Below, in pieces: positions 7,673-17,053 of a DNA stretch of 64,000 bases. The notes under the pieces are model-generated. The model was not told the origin of the DNA and ran no database searches. It was given only the letters and a program-made list of their open reading frames with translations. The stretch comes from Oscillatoriophycideae cyanobacterium NC_groundwater_1537_Pr4_S-0.65um_50_18 (GTDB lineage: Bacteria; Cyanobacteriota; Cyanobacteriia; Elainellales; Elainellaceae): positions 32,659 through 96,658 of the forward strand of contig JACQYI010000014.1 of assembly GCA_016208305.1 (NCBI GenBank), given 5' to 3'. Within the stretch, counting starts at the first letter, position 1. Each line of letters starts with the position of its first letter. Position numbers and translations under genes: made by a program.

Positions 7673-10600
7673 CAATTTTGACAACCGGTTGATCAACGTC
7701 AGCGTTGGTCATTTTCTGATTGCCTTTGCGGTTGCGCCAGAGTTTGTAATACAAAATGGGCACCGCCGATCGCGATAGTAATAAAGAGGCCACTTCCCCT
7801 GCCATCAGCGAGATCGCTAAGCCTTGGAAAATGGGATCGGTGAGAATAATGGCCGAGCCTACCACAACGGCAGCAGCCGTAAGCAGCATCGGACGGAAGC
7901 GGACGGCTCCGGCATCGATCACGGCTTCTTCGAGGGGCATTCCTTCCTTGAGGCGCAGCTCGATAAAATCTACCAGAATGATCGAATTTCGCACCACAAT
8001 CCCTGCTCCGGCGATAAAGCCGATCATTGATGTTGCCGTGAAAAATGACCCCATTAACCAGTGAGCCGGCATAATGCCAATCAAAGAGAAGGGAATAGCA
8101 GCCATGATCACAAGCGGTGTCATAAATGACTGAAACCAGCCCACAACTAAGGCATAAATCAGCACTAGCACTACTGCAAAGGCAATTCCCAGATCGCGGA
8201 AGACTTCGTAGGTGACTTGCCATTCGCCATCCCACTTAATCGCGTAAGTTTCGGTAGTTGGGGGTTGCTGGGTCAAGTAGGTGGTGGTGTGAGAGGGTGA
8301 ATATGCAGGAGAGTGGGACAGAAGTTTATCGATCTGCGGTTGCAGGTTGAGCATGGCATAGACGGCACTTTCTACCCTGCCAGAAACATCGCCTAGGACA
8401 TAGACAACAGGCTGTAAGTTTTTGTGGTAGATGCTGGTATCTGCCGTGGTCGTTTCCGTTTTTACCAAGGCGCTGAGGGGTACTAAAGTGCCGTTCGCTC
8501 CTTTAAGATTTAGGCTTGTTAGATCCTCTAGGCTGGTGCGGCTTGATTGGCTAAATCGCAGATTAATGGCCACATCTTCACGAGCGTTTTGATCATGCAA
8601 AAGCCCGACATTTTGCCCCGAAAGGGCCATTTGCAGAACTTCCGAAATTTGGCTGGGGCTGATGCCATTTAATGCGGCTTTTTCGCGATCGATCACCAGT
8701 CGATAATCGGCCTGTGGCGCTTCCACGTACCAGTCAACATCAACAACTCCATCGGTTGCTTTGTATAAATCGCGAATTTGGGTGGCCAGGTCAATTTGCC
8801 CTTGATAATCAGGGCCGTATACTTCTGTCACCAAGGTTTGTAAAACCGGAGGCCCAGGGGGAATTTCGGCAACTTGGATGCGCGCACTATAGCGATCGCC
8901 AATCTCCTTCAGCTTGGGACGAATGGCTTTGGCAATATCGTGGCTTTGACGTTTGCGTTCTCCCTTGGGCAAAAAGTTGACCTGAATATCGGCTACATTG
9001 GCACCCGATCGCAAAAAGTAATGCCGCACCAAGCCATTGAAATTGTAAGGAGAAGAAGTACCAATATAGCTTTGATAGTGAATGACTTCCGGCACGGTGG
9101 CGAGGTATTGGCCCATTTCTTTGGTCACTCTAGCGGTCTGCTCTAGCGTCGTGCCTTCTGGCATGTTCACAACTACCTGTAACTCGCTCTTATTGTCAAA
9201 CGGCAGCATCTTGAGAATCACCAGCTTAGCGCCCGCCAACCCGCCAACAATAAAGATTAGAGCCAACACCGTTGCAACCACAAACGTAGTGCCTCGACGC
9301 GAATAATGCACCAACGGATACATAAACCGTCGATATAAACGAGTTAGTGTATCTTCTCCGTGGTCGTGGGCGGCATGACTAGCACCGCTAAACACACGCA
9401 TTGTCGTCCAGGGCACCACAATGAAGGCCACCAGTGCCGAGAAGATCATGGCAGCAGAGGCCCCTAAGGGAATAGGCAGCATGTAGGGACCCATCAAGCC
9501 GCCGACAAACGCCATCGGTAAAATGGCCGCAATCACCGCCAAGGTTGCCAGAATGGTAGGGTTGCCTACCTCATCCACAGCTTCCAAGACAATCTGCTGT
9601 AGGGTGCGCCGCCGATTGGTCGACAGTTGCAATCGCGTTTTATTTTCGGGTAATTGCAGGTGGCGACCGACATTTTCAACAACCACGATCGCGTCATCGA
9701 CCAGAATTCCAATAGAAAAAATCAACGCAAAAAAGGTGACTCGATTAAGCGTGAAGTGATAGAAAACAAAGCTAGCAAGGGTGAGTGATAGCGTAACGGG
9801 AATCGATACCGCGACTACCATTGCCTCTTTTTTGCCCATGACAAACCACATCAGCAGCGTCACAGAACCTACGGCAATCAGCATGTGAAATAGCAGTTCA
9901 TTCGATCGTTCTGCTGCGGTTTCACCATAGTCCCGCGTGACCGTTAGATGAACGTTGCTTGGCAGATAGTTGCGCTTAATTTGTTCGAGTTTATGCAGCA
10001 CTCGATGGGAAACTTGAATCGCGTTGGCTCCAGAACGTTTGGCGATCGCGATCGTGACCGCTTCGGTTTCTTGAGAGGGTGGAAGGGTGAGAGGGTGGGA
10101 TGATGAGAGGGTGGGAGCAATCGTCTTGCCCACTCTCTCACTCTCCCTCACTCCCCCACTCTCCCGCTCTCCCACTCTCCCACTCTCCCGCTCCTGCCCT
10201 CCTTGTCCAAAAAACACATAGCTGGCCGGTTCCTCTGAACCATCGGTGACTGTAGCGACATCACGTAGATAGACCGGTTGATTGTTGGCAACAGCCACAA
10301 CTAACTGTTTGGCATCATCGGGCGATCGCATCAAGCTCTGGGTTCTGACCAAAAATGACTGATTATTCTGGTTAAAAGCGCCGCTGGCCAGTTCAGTATT
10401 TTGTGCCTGAAACGCTGTTGCAATCTCTAGCGGTGTTAAGTCATAGGCATTCAGCCGTGTTGGATTAAGTTCTACTCGGAGCTGTCGCTTCTGCCCGCCG
10501 ATCAGCGTCGTTTCTGAAACATCCGGCACTTGCTTAATTTGCTCATCTAATTGCGCCGCAATTTGTCGCAATTCTGCTCCAGTGTTTTGCTTACCCCATA

Positions 10601-11084
10601 GCGTTAGCGTCAAAATCGGAACATCATCAATGGATCTTGACTTAATCAAGGGTTGTGAGGCACCCGGCGGAATCTTGTCAAAGTTGGCATAAAGCTTGTT
10701 ATAAAGTTGGACAATTGAATCTTCGGTGTTTTGTCCGACCAGAAAACGCACAATCACCAAAGACGAACCCGGACGCGAGGTAGAGTAAACATATTCCACG
10801 CCGGGAAGTTCTTTAATCAACTTCTCCATCGGAGCCGTCACCCGCTGTTCCACATCCTTAGCCGAGGCTCCGGGCATTTGCACAAACACATCAGCCATCG
10901 GTACCGTAATTTGCGGTTCCTCTTCCCGTGGCAGGATCAAAGTTGCTCCAATCCCCAACAGCAGCGATACCAAAATGATCAGCGGTGTCAGTTTGGAGTC
11001 GATGAATTTTTTGGCTAAATTTCCAACAAAACCTAACGGATGAGGTTTTGAAAGATCCCGTTCAAGCTTTGAGCCGTTGTTCAT
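7650..11084 (-). CDS. RND efflux pump inner-membrane subunit
   Basis: A 1144-residue AcrB-type transporter with an N-terminal membrane helix, two large periplasmic loops and twelve predicted helices. The proton-relay helix reads [17 protein letters not shown]. The Asp-Asp pair is typical of the drug/hydrophobe (HAE) type rather than the metal (CzcA) type. It is longer than the usual 1020-1070 residues because simple-repeat DNA has entered the frame: about residues 295-337 (10072-10198, Ser/Arg/Glu-rich), about 918-933 (8284-8330), and the C-terminal tail (7650-7672). All remain in frame. GAGG precedes ATG 11084, two bases after the stop of the upstream gene. Its adaptor is encoded at 11621-12943; no TolC gene is in the window. 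Substrate unknown; context suggests sulfur compounds or metals. Confidence 0.92.
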   Translation of the reverse strand: MNNGSKLERDLSKPHPLGFVGNLAKKFIDSKLTPLIILVSLLLGIGATLILPREEEPQITVPMADVFVQMPGASAKDVEQRVTAPMEKLIKELPGVEYVYSTSRPGSSLVIVRFLVGQNTEDSIVQLYNKLYANFDKIPPGASQPLIKSRSIDDVPILTLTLWGKQNTGAELRQIAAQLDEQIKQVPDVSETTLIGGQKRQLRVELNPTRLNAYDLTPLEIATAFQAQNTELASGAFNQNNQSFLVRTQSLMRSPDDAKQLVVAVANNQPVYLRDVATVTDGSEEPASYVFFGQGGQERESGRVGERESGGVRESERVGKTIAPTLSSSHPLTLPPSQETEAVTIAIAKRSGANAIQVSHRVLHKLEQIKRNYLPSNVHLTVTRDYGETAAERSNELLFHMLIAVGSVTLLMWFVMGKKEAMVVAVSIPVTLSLTLASFVFYHFTLNRVTFFALIFSIGILVDDAIVVVENVGRHLQLPENKTRLQLSTNRRRTLQQIVLEAVDEVGNPTILATLAVIAAILPMAFVGGLMGPYMLPIPLGASAAMIFSALVAFIVVPWTTMRVFSGASHAAHDHGEDTLTRLYRRFMYPLVHYSRRGTTFVVATVLALIFIVGGLAGAKLVILKMLPFDNKSELQVVVNMPEGTTLEQTARVTKEMGQYLATVPEVIHYQSYIGTSSPYNFNGLVRHYFLRSGANVADIQVNFLPKGERKRQSHDIAKAIRPKLKEIGDRYSARIQVAEIPPGPPVLQTLVTEVYGPDYQGQIDLATQIRDLYKATDGVVDVDWYVEAPQADYRLVIDREKAALNGISPSQISEVLQMALSGQNVGLLHDQNAREDVAINLRFSQSSRTSLEDLTSLNLKGANGTLVPLSALVKTETTTADTSIYHKNLQPVVYVLGDVSGRVESAVYAMLNLQPQIDKLLSHSPAYSPSHTTTYLTQQPPTTETYAIKWDGEWQVTYEVFRDLGIAFAVVLVLIYALVVGWFQSFMTPLVIMAAIPFSLIGIMPAHWLMGSFFTATSMIGFIAGAGIVVRNSIILVDFIELRLKEGMPLEEAVIDAGAVRFRPMLLTAAAVVVGSAIILTDPIFQGLAISLMAGEVASLLLSRSAVPILYYKLWRNRKGNQKMTNADVDQPVVKIASDGRVG
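10072..10198. repeat. simple repeat block R3 inside the RND gene
   Basis: GTGGGAGAGTGGGAG-type repeats lie within the open frame of the pump, between the YVFFGQG segment and the conserved [11 protein letters not shown] segment. About 43 extra codons keep the frame. On the plus strand it reads GAGAGGGTGGGA and CTCTCCCACTCTCCC, so the repeat is also partly self-complementary. Confidence 0.85.
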
Positions 11085-11086
11085 AT

Positions 11087-11602
11087 TTACCTCATCCTGC
11101 CATTCATCATGGCAGACATTCCCTGTTCAGCAAATTGGGTGATTTCCTGCGCATGTTCCTGAATGACTGCAACTATGTCAGGGTCATCAGATGTTTCTAT
11201 GCCTTCAATTCCTTTAGAGGTAATGCGAAGTTGCCGCTGATACTGATTGGCAGATTGGAGCATTGTTGGCAAGGTAGAACTCATGCCAATCATGGGAATG
11301 GACTGCTGCTGGCTGACCCGATCGTACATTTGAGAGACATGCGATTGAATCAAAGTCACAACTTCAGGATTATCGGATTCAGTTACGGCACGAATACCGC
11401 CTGGAATTTCTTCTACAGTGCGACGGATTTGCTCGTGATCGGCAAAGAGTTGATGAATAATTTGAGTATCGCTGCTACCTCCCATTCCTGGATTTCCCAT
11501 CATTCCCGGATGTCGCCCCATTTGTCTGCTTACGGCTTGAGGGATGATTAAAACTACTATTAAAGCCACAACCGAAAACCAGAATAAAAACTTGCGCTGC
11601 AT
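11087..11602 (-). CDS. uncharacterised membrane-anchored protein of RND locus
   Basis: A 171-residue protein with an N-terminal membrane anchor or signal ([17 protein letters not shown]), a Met/Gly-rich linker ([15 protein letters not shown]), then a helical domain with two similar segments: [27 protein letters not shown] and the later [16 protein letters not shown]. It sits between the adaptor and pump genes, 2 bp before the pump start, so translational coupling is likely. Periplasmic location is inferred. The Met-rich linker could bind a soft metal such as copper, but that is only a guess. I do not recognise a named family. Confidence 0.75.
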   Translation of the reverse strand: MQRKFLFWFSVVALIVVLIIPQAVSRQMGRHPGMMGNPGMGGSSDTQIIHQLFADHEQIRRTVEEIPGGIRAVTESDNPEVVTLIQSHVSQMYDRVSQQQSIPMIGMSSTLPTMLQSANQYQRQLRITSKGIEGIETSDDPDIVAVIQEHAQEITQFAEQGMSAMMNGRMR

Positions 11603-11620
11603 TGAAACTCTCCAGAAAAT

Positions 11621-12943
11621 TCAAAGTTGCGGGTTGATCGGTTGCCCATCGCTGAGTTGCTCGATGCTGCTGGTAATGATGCGATCGCCCGTCATCAAAC
11701 CTGAAACAATTTCTACCTGCGCCCCTTGTTGTTGCCCTGTTTTTACCCAACGCAATACAGCTGTCGGTCGATTCGATGGATTTGTGCTGATAACATATAC
11801 GCCCTGCAATTGCCCCCGCTGAACCAGTGCTGTCGAGGGAATGAGAATAGTGTCTTGTTTTCCGCCAACGGGTAAGATAATGCGCCCAAACATTCCAGAA
11901 ATGAGACGACCCGAATTATTGAGGGGAATCTTGACCAGGAAACTTCGCGAATTAGAATCTGCGGCTGGAACAATTTGCTGAATCGTTCCATTTAAGGTTT
12001 GATTGGCCGCATCTACCTGCACTTGAACGGGTTGACCGACTTGCACAAACCGTAAGTGTTCTTCGGGTACCGAAATTTCCAGTTGCAATCGGTCTGGATT
12101 TTCAACTTTCAGTAATGCCGTTCCAGGAGCAGCCATTTCGCCTTCATAGGCCAGCTTTTGGACGACAACTCCATCAAAGGGGGCAATGACAGTGCCGTAG
12201 CTTTCGCTAACCGAAGCAGACGTGACGCTGGATTCTGCCTGGTTTACCGCTGCGCGAGATTGGGCAATTGCCGCCTGCGCCTGGCGGACACCAGCCTCCG
12301 ATTGGGCGACTCTGGCTCTGGCCTCCTCCAAGTTAGTATTAGCCTCATCCAACAGGGAACGGGCAACTGCACCTTCAGCATGCAGTTGTGCCATCCGAGT
12401 CTGGTTGATTTGGGCCAATTGTAGAGCAGCTTGGGCTTCTAACGTTTGAGACTCCAATTGACTTAGCGTAGCCTGAGAACGGGCAACTTCTGCCTGCGCC
12501 TGCGCCACACCCGACTGCGCCTGACTGGTCTGGGCTGTCATGTCCATGACATCAATGCGAGCAAGAATGTCACCTTGTTGGAAGCGATCGCCTGCTTCTA
12601 ACGACAGCTGCGTAATTCGCCCCATTACCCGTGTTGACAGCGTTGCCTGCTCAACCGGGCGAATCGTACCCGACAGTTCTACGGTATTGGCGATCGCTTG
12701 AGATCGAAGAGTTAAGGTTTCAACGATCATTGCTGAATCTAACTTAGTCTCCGATACAGGGGTCGAACGGGTGAGTTGCAAAATACCCCAGGTTCCCCCT
12801 ACCAGTAGCAAAGTTCCACCCAGCAGCAGCCCCCACCCCTTACGAGAAAGTTTGGGTAAGGAAACTCGTTTTTGCTCAACTGATCCATCCAAGGTTTCAT
12901 CGAGCGATTCATTTAGAGATTCATCGGAGGTAGTGTGAGTCAT
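11621..12943 (-). CDS. RND efflux periplasmic adaptor (membrane fusion protein)
   Basis: A 440-residue HlyD/AcrA-type adaptor. An acidic N-terminal cytoplasmic stretch leads to one membrane helix (GWGLLLGGTLLLVGGTWGIL). Then come a lipoyl half-motif (VMGRITQLSLEAGDRFQQGDILARID), a long Ala/Gln-rich coiled-coil hairpin (about residues 155-255), the second lipoyl half (APFDGVVVQKLAYEGEMAAPG), and beta-barrel plus membrane-proximal domains. It links the inner-membrane pump to an outer-membrane channel. Gene order adaptor, small protein, pump is tight (18 and 2 bp gaps). A simple-repeat block of about 200 bp separates it from the upstream rhodanese gene. Confidence 0.92.
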   Translation of the reverse strand: MTHTTSDESLNESLDETLDGSVEQKRVSLPKLSRKGWGLLLGGTLLLVGGTWGILQLTRSTPVSETKLDSAMIVETLTLRSQAIANTVELSGTIRPVEQATLSTRVMGRITQLSLEAGDRFQQGDILARIDVMDMTAQTSQAQSGVAQAQAEVARSQATLSQLESQTLEAQAALQLAQINQTRMAQLHAEGAVARSLLDEANTNLEEARARVAQSEAGVRQAQAAIAQSRAAVNQAESSVTSASVSESYGTVIAPFDGVVVQKLAYEGEMAAPGTALLKVENPDRLQLEISVPEEHLRFVQVGQPVQVQVDAANQTLNGTIQQIVPAADSNSRSFLVKIPLNNSGRLISGMFGRIILPVGGKQDTILIPSTALVQRGQLQGVYVISTNPSNRPTAVLRWVKTGQQQGAQVEIVSGLMTGDRIITSSIEQLSDGQPINPQL

Positions 12944-12963
12944 AATCGTGCTCTTGTAAAAGC

Positions 12964-13185
12964 TTGATGAAGGGAGAGGGAGAGGGTGGGGGTGGGTAGG
13001 TGAGAGGAAGGGAGAGGGGGAAGGAGGAAGAGGGGGAAGGAGGAAGAGGGGGTGGGTGAGGGGGTGAATGAGTAAGGCTATCTTGCCGTCCCATCATCCC
13101 GTCATCACTTCATCCCATCATCCCGTCATCACTTCATCCCGTCATTTCACCATCCCTTCATCCCGCCCTCCCGTCCTCCCACGCT
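12964..13185. repeat. simple repeat block R4
   Basis: GGGAGAGGGAGAGGGTGGG and GGAAGAGGGGGAAGGA runs are followed by CATCCCGTCATCACTTCATCCC units. The block fills the gap between adaptor and rhodanese genes and supplies the last codons of the rhodanese gene (RGRTGGRDEGMVK tail). Confidence 0.85.
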
Positions 13186-13501
13186 GCACAGCATATCCTG
13201 CACCTTGCCATGCCAGTAAACCACCTTGCAGGTTATAGACTTGACAGTAGCCTTGAGTCACTAACCATTGCGCCGCGATCGCGCTGCGATGGCCTGATAG
13301 ACAAGTAATCGCGATCGGCTGATCTTTGGGAATGTCTTTTAGAATGCGGTTACAGCTGAGTCGTTGCGCGCCTGGAATATGTCCCATCCAGTATTCCAAC
13401 CAACCTCTAATATCAATAACCAAAAGTTGATTTCGGCGTGATTTTAGCTGTGCAGGAACGAGTGAAACTGGATTCTGAGTTTGTTTTTGGGTTGATTTCA
13501 T
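13142..13501 (-). CDS. single-domain rhodanese (sulfurtransferase)
   Basis: A 119-residue protein with the rhodanese fold: LLVIDIRGWLEYWMGHIPGAQRL, active-site loop CLSGHRS (persulfide-forming Cys near residue 66), and LQGGLLAWQGAGY. Rhodaneses carry sulfane sulfur between low-molecular thiols and acceptors. Downstream of a sulfide:quinone oxidoreductase gene it probably handles the persulfide product. The last dozen residues are encoded by invading simple-repeat DNA, so the natural C-terminus is near GAGYAV. It starts 20 bp after the SCP2-like gene. Confidence 0.9.
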   Translation of the reverse strand: MKSTQKQTQNPVSLVPAQLKSRRNQLLVIDIRGWLEYWMGHIPGAQRLSCNRILKDIPKDQPIAITCLSGHRSAIAAQWLVTQGYCQVYNLQGGLLAWQGAGYAVQRGRTGGRDEGMVK

Positions 13502-13521
13502 GATGATGTTGTTATCCTGAC

Positions 13522-13917
13522 TTAGACTCTACTCATGACGGTGAAAGATTTGACGAATGGCCCTGCCATGCGAGGATCTTTAATCATAGAAACGTAGTCT
13601 CCGACTCGAAATTGCAGCTTACGGCTCATATAGGCCATGCCCAATCCCATCATGTTCAACCCTTTAGTTTTCCACTGCTCCCAGTGTTCGCGGTCAGCCC
13701 GCAGATCCCAACTCAATGGTTCTCCGTTATAGGTACCCGCAGAAGTCACCCGTCCTTCTTGAATCGTCAACACTCCCGTTGGGTTTGGATCATGCTCAAA
13801 ACCATAGCCAATCACAGAATTAAAATGAATCTTGGCAAGTGCATCGGCTAACTCTGGTTCTGCATTCCATTGCTCGCCAAATGCCTGCATCCATTCCGGT
13901 GAAAATAAGTCTGCCAT
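13522..13917 (-). CDS. SCP2-like sterol-transfer-fold protein
   Basis: A 131-residue protein without signal peptide. The pattern (short N-terminal helices MADLFSPEWMQAFGEQWN, beta strands GVLTIQEGRVTSAGTYN, then helix KGLNMMGLGMAYMSRKLQFRVGDYVSMIKDPRMAGPFVKSFTVM) fits the SCP-2 lipid-binding family as found in cyanobacteria. It would bind a lipid or other hydrophobic ligand. Its place between DUF3122 and rhodanese suggests a part in membrane sulfur chemistry, but no substrate can be read from the sequence. Confidence 0.65.
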   Translation of the reverse strand: MADLFSPEWMQAFGEQWNAEPELADALAKIHFNSVIGYGFEHDPNPTGVLTIQEGRVTSAGTYNGEPLSWDLRADREHWEQWKTKGLNMMGLGMAYMSRKLQFRVGDYVSMIKDPRMAGPFVKSFTVMSRV

Positions 13918-13949
13918 CGATGTTCTCCAAGTGTGTAAATCAGTAAAAG

Positions 13950-14066
13950 ATGGGAGGGAGAGAGTGTGGGAGAGTGGGAAGGTGGTAAAAGGTCATCCTG
14001 TCATCCCCCTCTTGTCATCTCGTCATCCCACCCTCTCGTCATCCCGTCATCCCGTCATCCCGCTAT
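13950..14066. repeat. simple repeat block R5
   Basis: GGGAGGGAGAGAGTGTGGGAGAGTGGG followed by CATCTCGTCATCCC-type units fills the gap between the SCP2-like and DUF3122 genes. Same family as the other blocks in this operon. Confidence 0.8.
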
Positions 14067-14068
14067 CT

Positions 14069-14605
14069 CTACTCATAATTTGCAACGGTTTGCCACTCTT
14101 CAATGAGCAGCGGTGAAACTGACAAGCTAACAGCTTCACTACCGAGAGTTGGTAATGTCAGCGTCAGCGGAATTCCCATCTGCAACTGCGGTAGTAGAGG
14201 TTGAAGATCGTATTGTCCAACAGTGGGTTCGGGTTGGGCAGCATCGGTAAAGATAGTGCTAGAAGCATCTGTTGCCGTTAACGTTTTGCCTAACGAATTG
14301 GTTAAGGTCAACGGTTGGGCGCGATCGATTTCCGCTACACCCGGAAAGCCCACCAGCCTTAACTCAAAGCTGCTTTGACCATCAGGACGAATGCGTTTGA
14401 AAGCAACAGACTGCCAGCTATTGCCATGTTGATCTTTGAGGCTTTGGCGAGATTGATAAACAATTTGCCCAGGCGCTTCTTCGAGTTGCCGGACGGTGGC
14501 ATTAGCGCTAGGAGAGTTCAGCATTCCTAATCCCCAAAGAATAGCCAGTACGACTGCTCCCAGTAACACTAACCCCGAAAAGAACTTTCGAATTCGACAT
14601 GCCAT
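14069..14605 (-). CDS. DUF3122-like secreted/anchored protein
   Basis: A 178-residue protein with an N-terminal hydrophobic segment (FFSGLVLLGAVVLAILWGLGML) and a likely exported domain. The segments APGQIVYQSRQSLKDQHGNSWQSVAFKR and FELRLVGFPGVAEIDRAQPLTLT are typical of the cyanobacterial DUF3122 family. Probably thylakoid-lumen or periplasmic. Function of the family is not known. It lies 15 bp downstream of the ArsR gene in the same run. Confidence 0.7.
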   Translation of the reverse strand: MACRIRKFFSGLVLLGAVVLAILWGLGMLNSPSANATVRQLEEAPGQIVYQSRQSLKDQHGNSWQSVAFKRIRPDGQSSFELRLVGFPGVAEIDRAQPLTLTNSLGKTLTATDASSTIFTDAAQPEPTVGQYDLQPLLPQLQMGIPLTLTLPTLGSEAVSLSVSPLLIEEWQTVANYE

Positions 14606-14620
14606 AACAATTGCGCTCTA

Positions 14621-14914
14621 TTAATAATTTGAAGCTTTACGAGTACGAGCACATAAAGCAAGTAAATCCAGATCAATCACCCGGTAATAACGCCAAACTC
14701 CTTCCCGACGACAGGCAACAACTCCAGCATTTTTCATCAGGCGTAGGTGTTTTGAGACATTGCCCTGAAGCAATCCTGTGCGATCGCAAATTTCCTGTAC
14801 GCTACGTTCCTGATTGCACAGTGCCGCCAGAATTTGTAGTCGGGTAGGCTCAGCCAGAATTTTAAATCGGCTTGCGAGTGCCTCTAATTCGTCAGGGTTA
14901 AAGACTATTTCCAT
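14621..14914 (-). CDS. ArsR-family winged-helix regulator, Cys-rich
   Basis: A 97-residue ArsR/SmtB-type repressor: helix-turn-helix SVQEICDRTGLLQGNVSKHLRLMKNAGVV and wing RREGVWRYYRV. Four cysteines (33, 43, 68, 88) could sense metals, sulfane sulfur or other thiol-reactive signals. It lies inside the operon, downstream of the SQR and DUF4405 genes, which fits autoregulation of the run from the promoter near 17020. In Synechocystis, sulfide-responsive sqr expression is under an ArsR-type repressor (SuoR), a useful parallel. Which ligand is sensed here is inference. Confidence 0.9.
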   Translation of the reverse strand: MEIVFNPDELEALASRFKILAEPTRLQILAALCNQERSVQEICDRTGLLQGNVSKHLRLMKNAGVVACRREGVWRYYRVIDLDLLALCARTRKASNY

Positions 14915-14924
14915 ATCCCTTGCT

Positions 14925-15233
14925 TCACTCTAATAAATTGGGATGGCGATGGACGCTGATTAGGTAATGCAGCACTCCCTTTAAAGCACGCCAGTCAATG
15001 ACAAGATGCATTACGGTAATGCCCAGTGCAATCACACTGAACAGAAAATGCACATCGCCCCACTCATGCCTCGTTAGCCCTAAGAACAGCAGCAGTCTTC
15101 TTGCCCCTGCTCCCCTTGGCGCAAACCACAGCAGAAAACCCGTTAATGCCACCAAACTCCAACTAACCAGGAGTGCGATCGCCACCACAGCCTGAGCATA
15201 AGCTTTGGGATTAATTGAGCGTCTGAACTTCAT
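14925..15233 (-). CDS. DUF4405-type membrane protein
   Basis: A 102-residue protein with three hydrophobic segments. Conserved histidines (HEWGDVHFLFSVIALGITVMHLVIDW) resemble those of short cytochrome b-like membrane proteins. The family is uncharacterised; paired histidines in adjacent helices could bind heme. It sits directly after the SQR gene (39 bp) and before arsR (10 bp). It could pass electrons or organise SQR at the membrane; that is inference. Confidence 0.75.
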   Translation of the reverse strand: MKFRRSINPKAYAQAVVAIALLVSWSLVALTGFLLWFAPRGAGARRLLLFLGLTRHEWGDVHFLFSVIALGITVMHLVIDWRALKGVLHYLISVHRHPNLLE

Positions 15234-15272
15234 CTTGTCATCACCTCTTTTACAGTAGAAGGCTGATCAGTG

Positions 15273-16616
15273 TCATACCTTTACCTGGATGCGCTCTGCA
15301 CGGGGAGTAACGGGTTCTACCAGCGGCAGCCCGATCGCCCGAAAACCCCAACGCTCAAACCAGGGAATCGTCCAGCCTAGGCGCATCTTCGTCATAAAAT
15401 AAGTCTCAAAGATTGCCTTTATCCATGACACCCAAATACCGTGATAGGTGAGCGCACGACGGCGATTTCCCGACTGATCTGGCAGCAATGGATCGGCTAA
15501 AAATAGCGCTCCAGTGTTGCCAAAATCTGCGAAGCAAATGGCTTGGAGGGTGGGTTGATAATGATTACCAGACGTGACCCCTAACTCTAGAGCAATATTA
15601 TGGGCAACTGCCAACGCCATTTCTTCGCTCATTAATCCCACCTTAGGAGCACCCGTGGGAATAGGGGTTTGCTCTACGGCTTTGAGTTGAGTGATCACGC
15701 CCACGGCATAAATCGACTCAAAATCAGGATGACGATAGGTGGGCAATACGGGGATAAACCCCTTGGCATCTGTTAGCCCTGGCGCTTCGCGCAGGAAACG
15801 TGGCCCCCTAAAAGGCGGCAAGACCATTGTGTACTTTGATGGAATCACGCGCCCATCTGCCAGATGAACCGCATCCGGTTCAAAATGCGAAATGGCTGTA
15901 TTTTCCATCAGCTCAATTTCCCGATCGGCCATGAATTTGCGCATCAGCCAGCGGGAGTTATTCATGCCGCTGATGCCTAGATGTCCAGCATAGGGTTCTG
16001 AGGTAATAAAGGTAATTGGGACTTGCGATCGCTTCGACGTTGCGGAGCGACTTCTCAATCCCTTCTGCTGCAAAACATGATGGAGCAAGAAGGCAAACTC
16101 ATAGGCGGGGCCAAAACAACTAGCTCCCGGTGCCGCACCCACTACAATCGGCCCTGGATCGGCTAAGAATTCCTCCCATGCTTTACCTGCCAGTACCGCA
16201 TGATGCGGATTACATACCGATTGGGTATAGCCTCCCTCCGGCCCCAACCCTGGAATAGCATCTAGTGCCAGTTCTGGCCCCGTAGCAATGACAGCATAAT
16301 CGTAGTCCAGCACTCGCGTCACTGCACCATTAGCGCCAGGATCGTTGATCGTAAGCTGACGTAACTTCGGATCAATCGCCGTAACAGCCGCGTGAATAAA
16401 CTCAATGCCATGTTGAGGCACAGTCTTGTTTAAATCTAATTGAATGTGACTGAGAGACTTTAACCCCAACCCCACCCAAGGCAACGAAGGCACGAACGTA
16501 AATTTCAATTGATTTGAAATAAGCGTGATCTGATGTTCACGCGGCAAGGCGTGCCTCAATTCATAAGCAGCAGGCAATCCTCCTAGTCCAGCCCCAATGA
16601 CAACAACACGAGCCAT
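15273..16616 (-). CDS. sqr: sulfide:quinone oxidoreductase
   Basis: A 447-residue FAD protein of the SQR/Ndh2 superfamily. The N-terminal dinucleotide site is VVVIGAGLGGLPAAYEL, the second nucleotide region is YAVIATGPEL, and the FAD-closing segment is YAVGVITQLKAVEQTPIP. Cys135, Cys167 and Cys361 match the number and spacing of the three redox-active cysteines of bona fide SQR, which supports sulfide oxidation to polysulfide with electrons to plastoquinone. A C-terminal amphipathic region (WIKAIFETYFMTKMRLGW) is expected for membrane attachment. A short GC-palindrome insertion near 16030-16060 adds about ten residues (LRSRSATSKRSQ) on the surface. It sits near the head of the operon beside rhodanese and ArsR genes. 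Confidence 0.9.
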   Translation of the reverse strand: MARVVVIGAGLGGLPAAYELRHALPREHQITLISNQLKFTFVPSLPWVGLGLKSLSHIQLDLNKTVPQHGIEFIHAAVTAIDPKLRQLTINDPGANGAVTRVLDYDYAVIATGPELALDAIPGLGPEGGYTQSVCNPHHAVLAGKAWEEFLADPGPIVVGAAPGASCFGPAYEFAFLLHHVLQQKGLRSRSATSKRSQVPITFITSEPYAGHLGISGMNNSRWLMRKFMADREIELMENTAISHFEPDAVHLADGRVIPSKYTMVLPPFRGPRFLREAPGLTDAKGFIPVLPTYRHPDFESIYAVGVITQLKAVEQTPIPTGAPKVGLMSEEMALAVAHNIALELGVTSGNHYQPTLQAICFADFGNTGALFLADPLLPDQSGNRRRALTYHGIWVSWIKAIFETYFMTKMRLGWTIPWFERWGFRAIGLPLVEPVTPRAERIQVKV

Positions 16617-16662
16617 AATAGCGACTCCTAAAGGTTAAGTTTTAAATGAAGTGTTAAATAAC

Positions 16663-16790
16663 GCAGGTGGGTGAGTGAGTGGGTAGGTGAGTGGATGGGT
16701 GAGTGAGTAGGTGGGTAAGATTATTTCGTCATCCCATCATCCTGCTCTCCCATCATCCTGCCCTCCCATCATCTCTCTCTCACTCCCAGC
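16663..16790. repeat. simple repeat block R6
   Basis: GGTGGGTGAGTGAGTGGGTAGG units followed by CATCCTGCTCTCCCATCATCC units fill the gap between the DUF2892 and SQR genes. The end of the DUF2892 gene borders the block. Confidence 0.8.
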
Positions 16791-16990
16791 TTTTTCAGCA
16801 GCACAATTAACGGACACCAGTTCGTAAAAGCCGATTGCAGCAGATTTAGCCCCACAAACGCTGTCAAAAATAGCCATCTTGGATTGATTAACGATAGCGA
16901 CAAGCTTATGAGTACGATGCTTCCGGCAATCAAACGTATCCACTGATGCTGAGTCCAGGGTTGCTTATGACTGGTTATCGGCTCCAGCAT
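16769..16990 (-). CDS. DUF2892 (YgaP-type) membrane protein
   Basis: A 73-residue protein with two hydrophobic segments (LIAGSIVLISLSLSLI and WLFLTAFVGLNLLQSAFT) and the motif NWCPLIVLLKKLGV, matching the DUF2892 family. This domain is found alone or fused to rhodanese in YgaP-type proteins and often sits beside sulfide-oxidation genes. First gene of the thirteen-gene run. ATG 16990 has GGAGG at 16994-16999. It probably acts in membrane handling of sulfur species. Confidence 0.85.
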   Translation of the reverse strand: MLEPITSHKQPWTQHQWIRLIAGSIVLISLSLSLINPRWLFLTAFVGLNLLQSAFTNWCPLIVLLKKLGVRER

Positions 16991-17016
16991 GAAGACCTCC
17001 AGGGATTGATAAAATC

Positions 17017-17053
17017 ATTATACTACTATACAGTCATATAAGTAATTAACTTA
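17017..17053 (-). promoter_or_regulatory. promoter and dyad for the sqr operon
   Basis: On the minus strand TATAAT (17022-17017) is a good -10, and TTACTT (17045-17040) lies 17 bp upstream as a weak -35. The dyad TAAGT-N5-ACTTA (17039-17053) overlaps the -35 and is suited to an ArsR-type repressor. Confidence 0.55.

Noticed and set aside
7650..11084. Heavy-metal (CzcA-type) RND assignment
   Set aside because: The proton-relay helix has the Asp-Asp pair of drug-type pumps, not the DG form of metal pumps.
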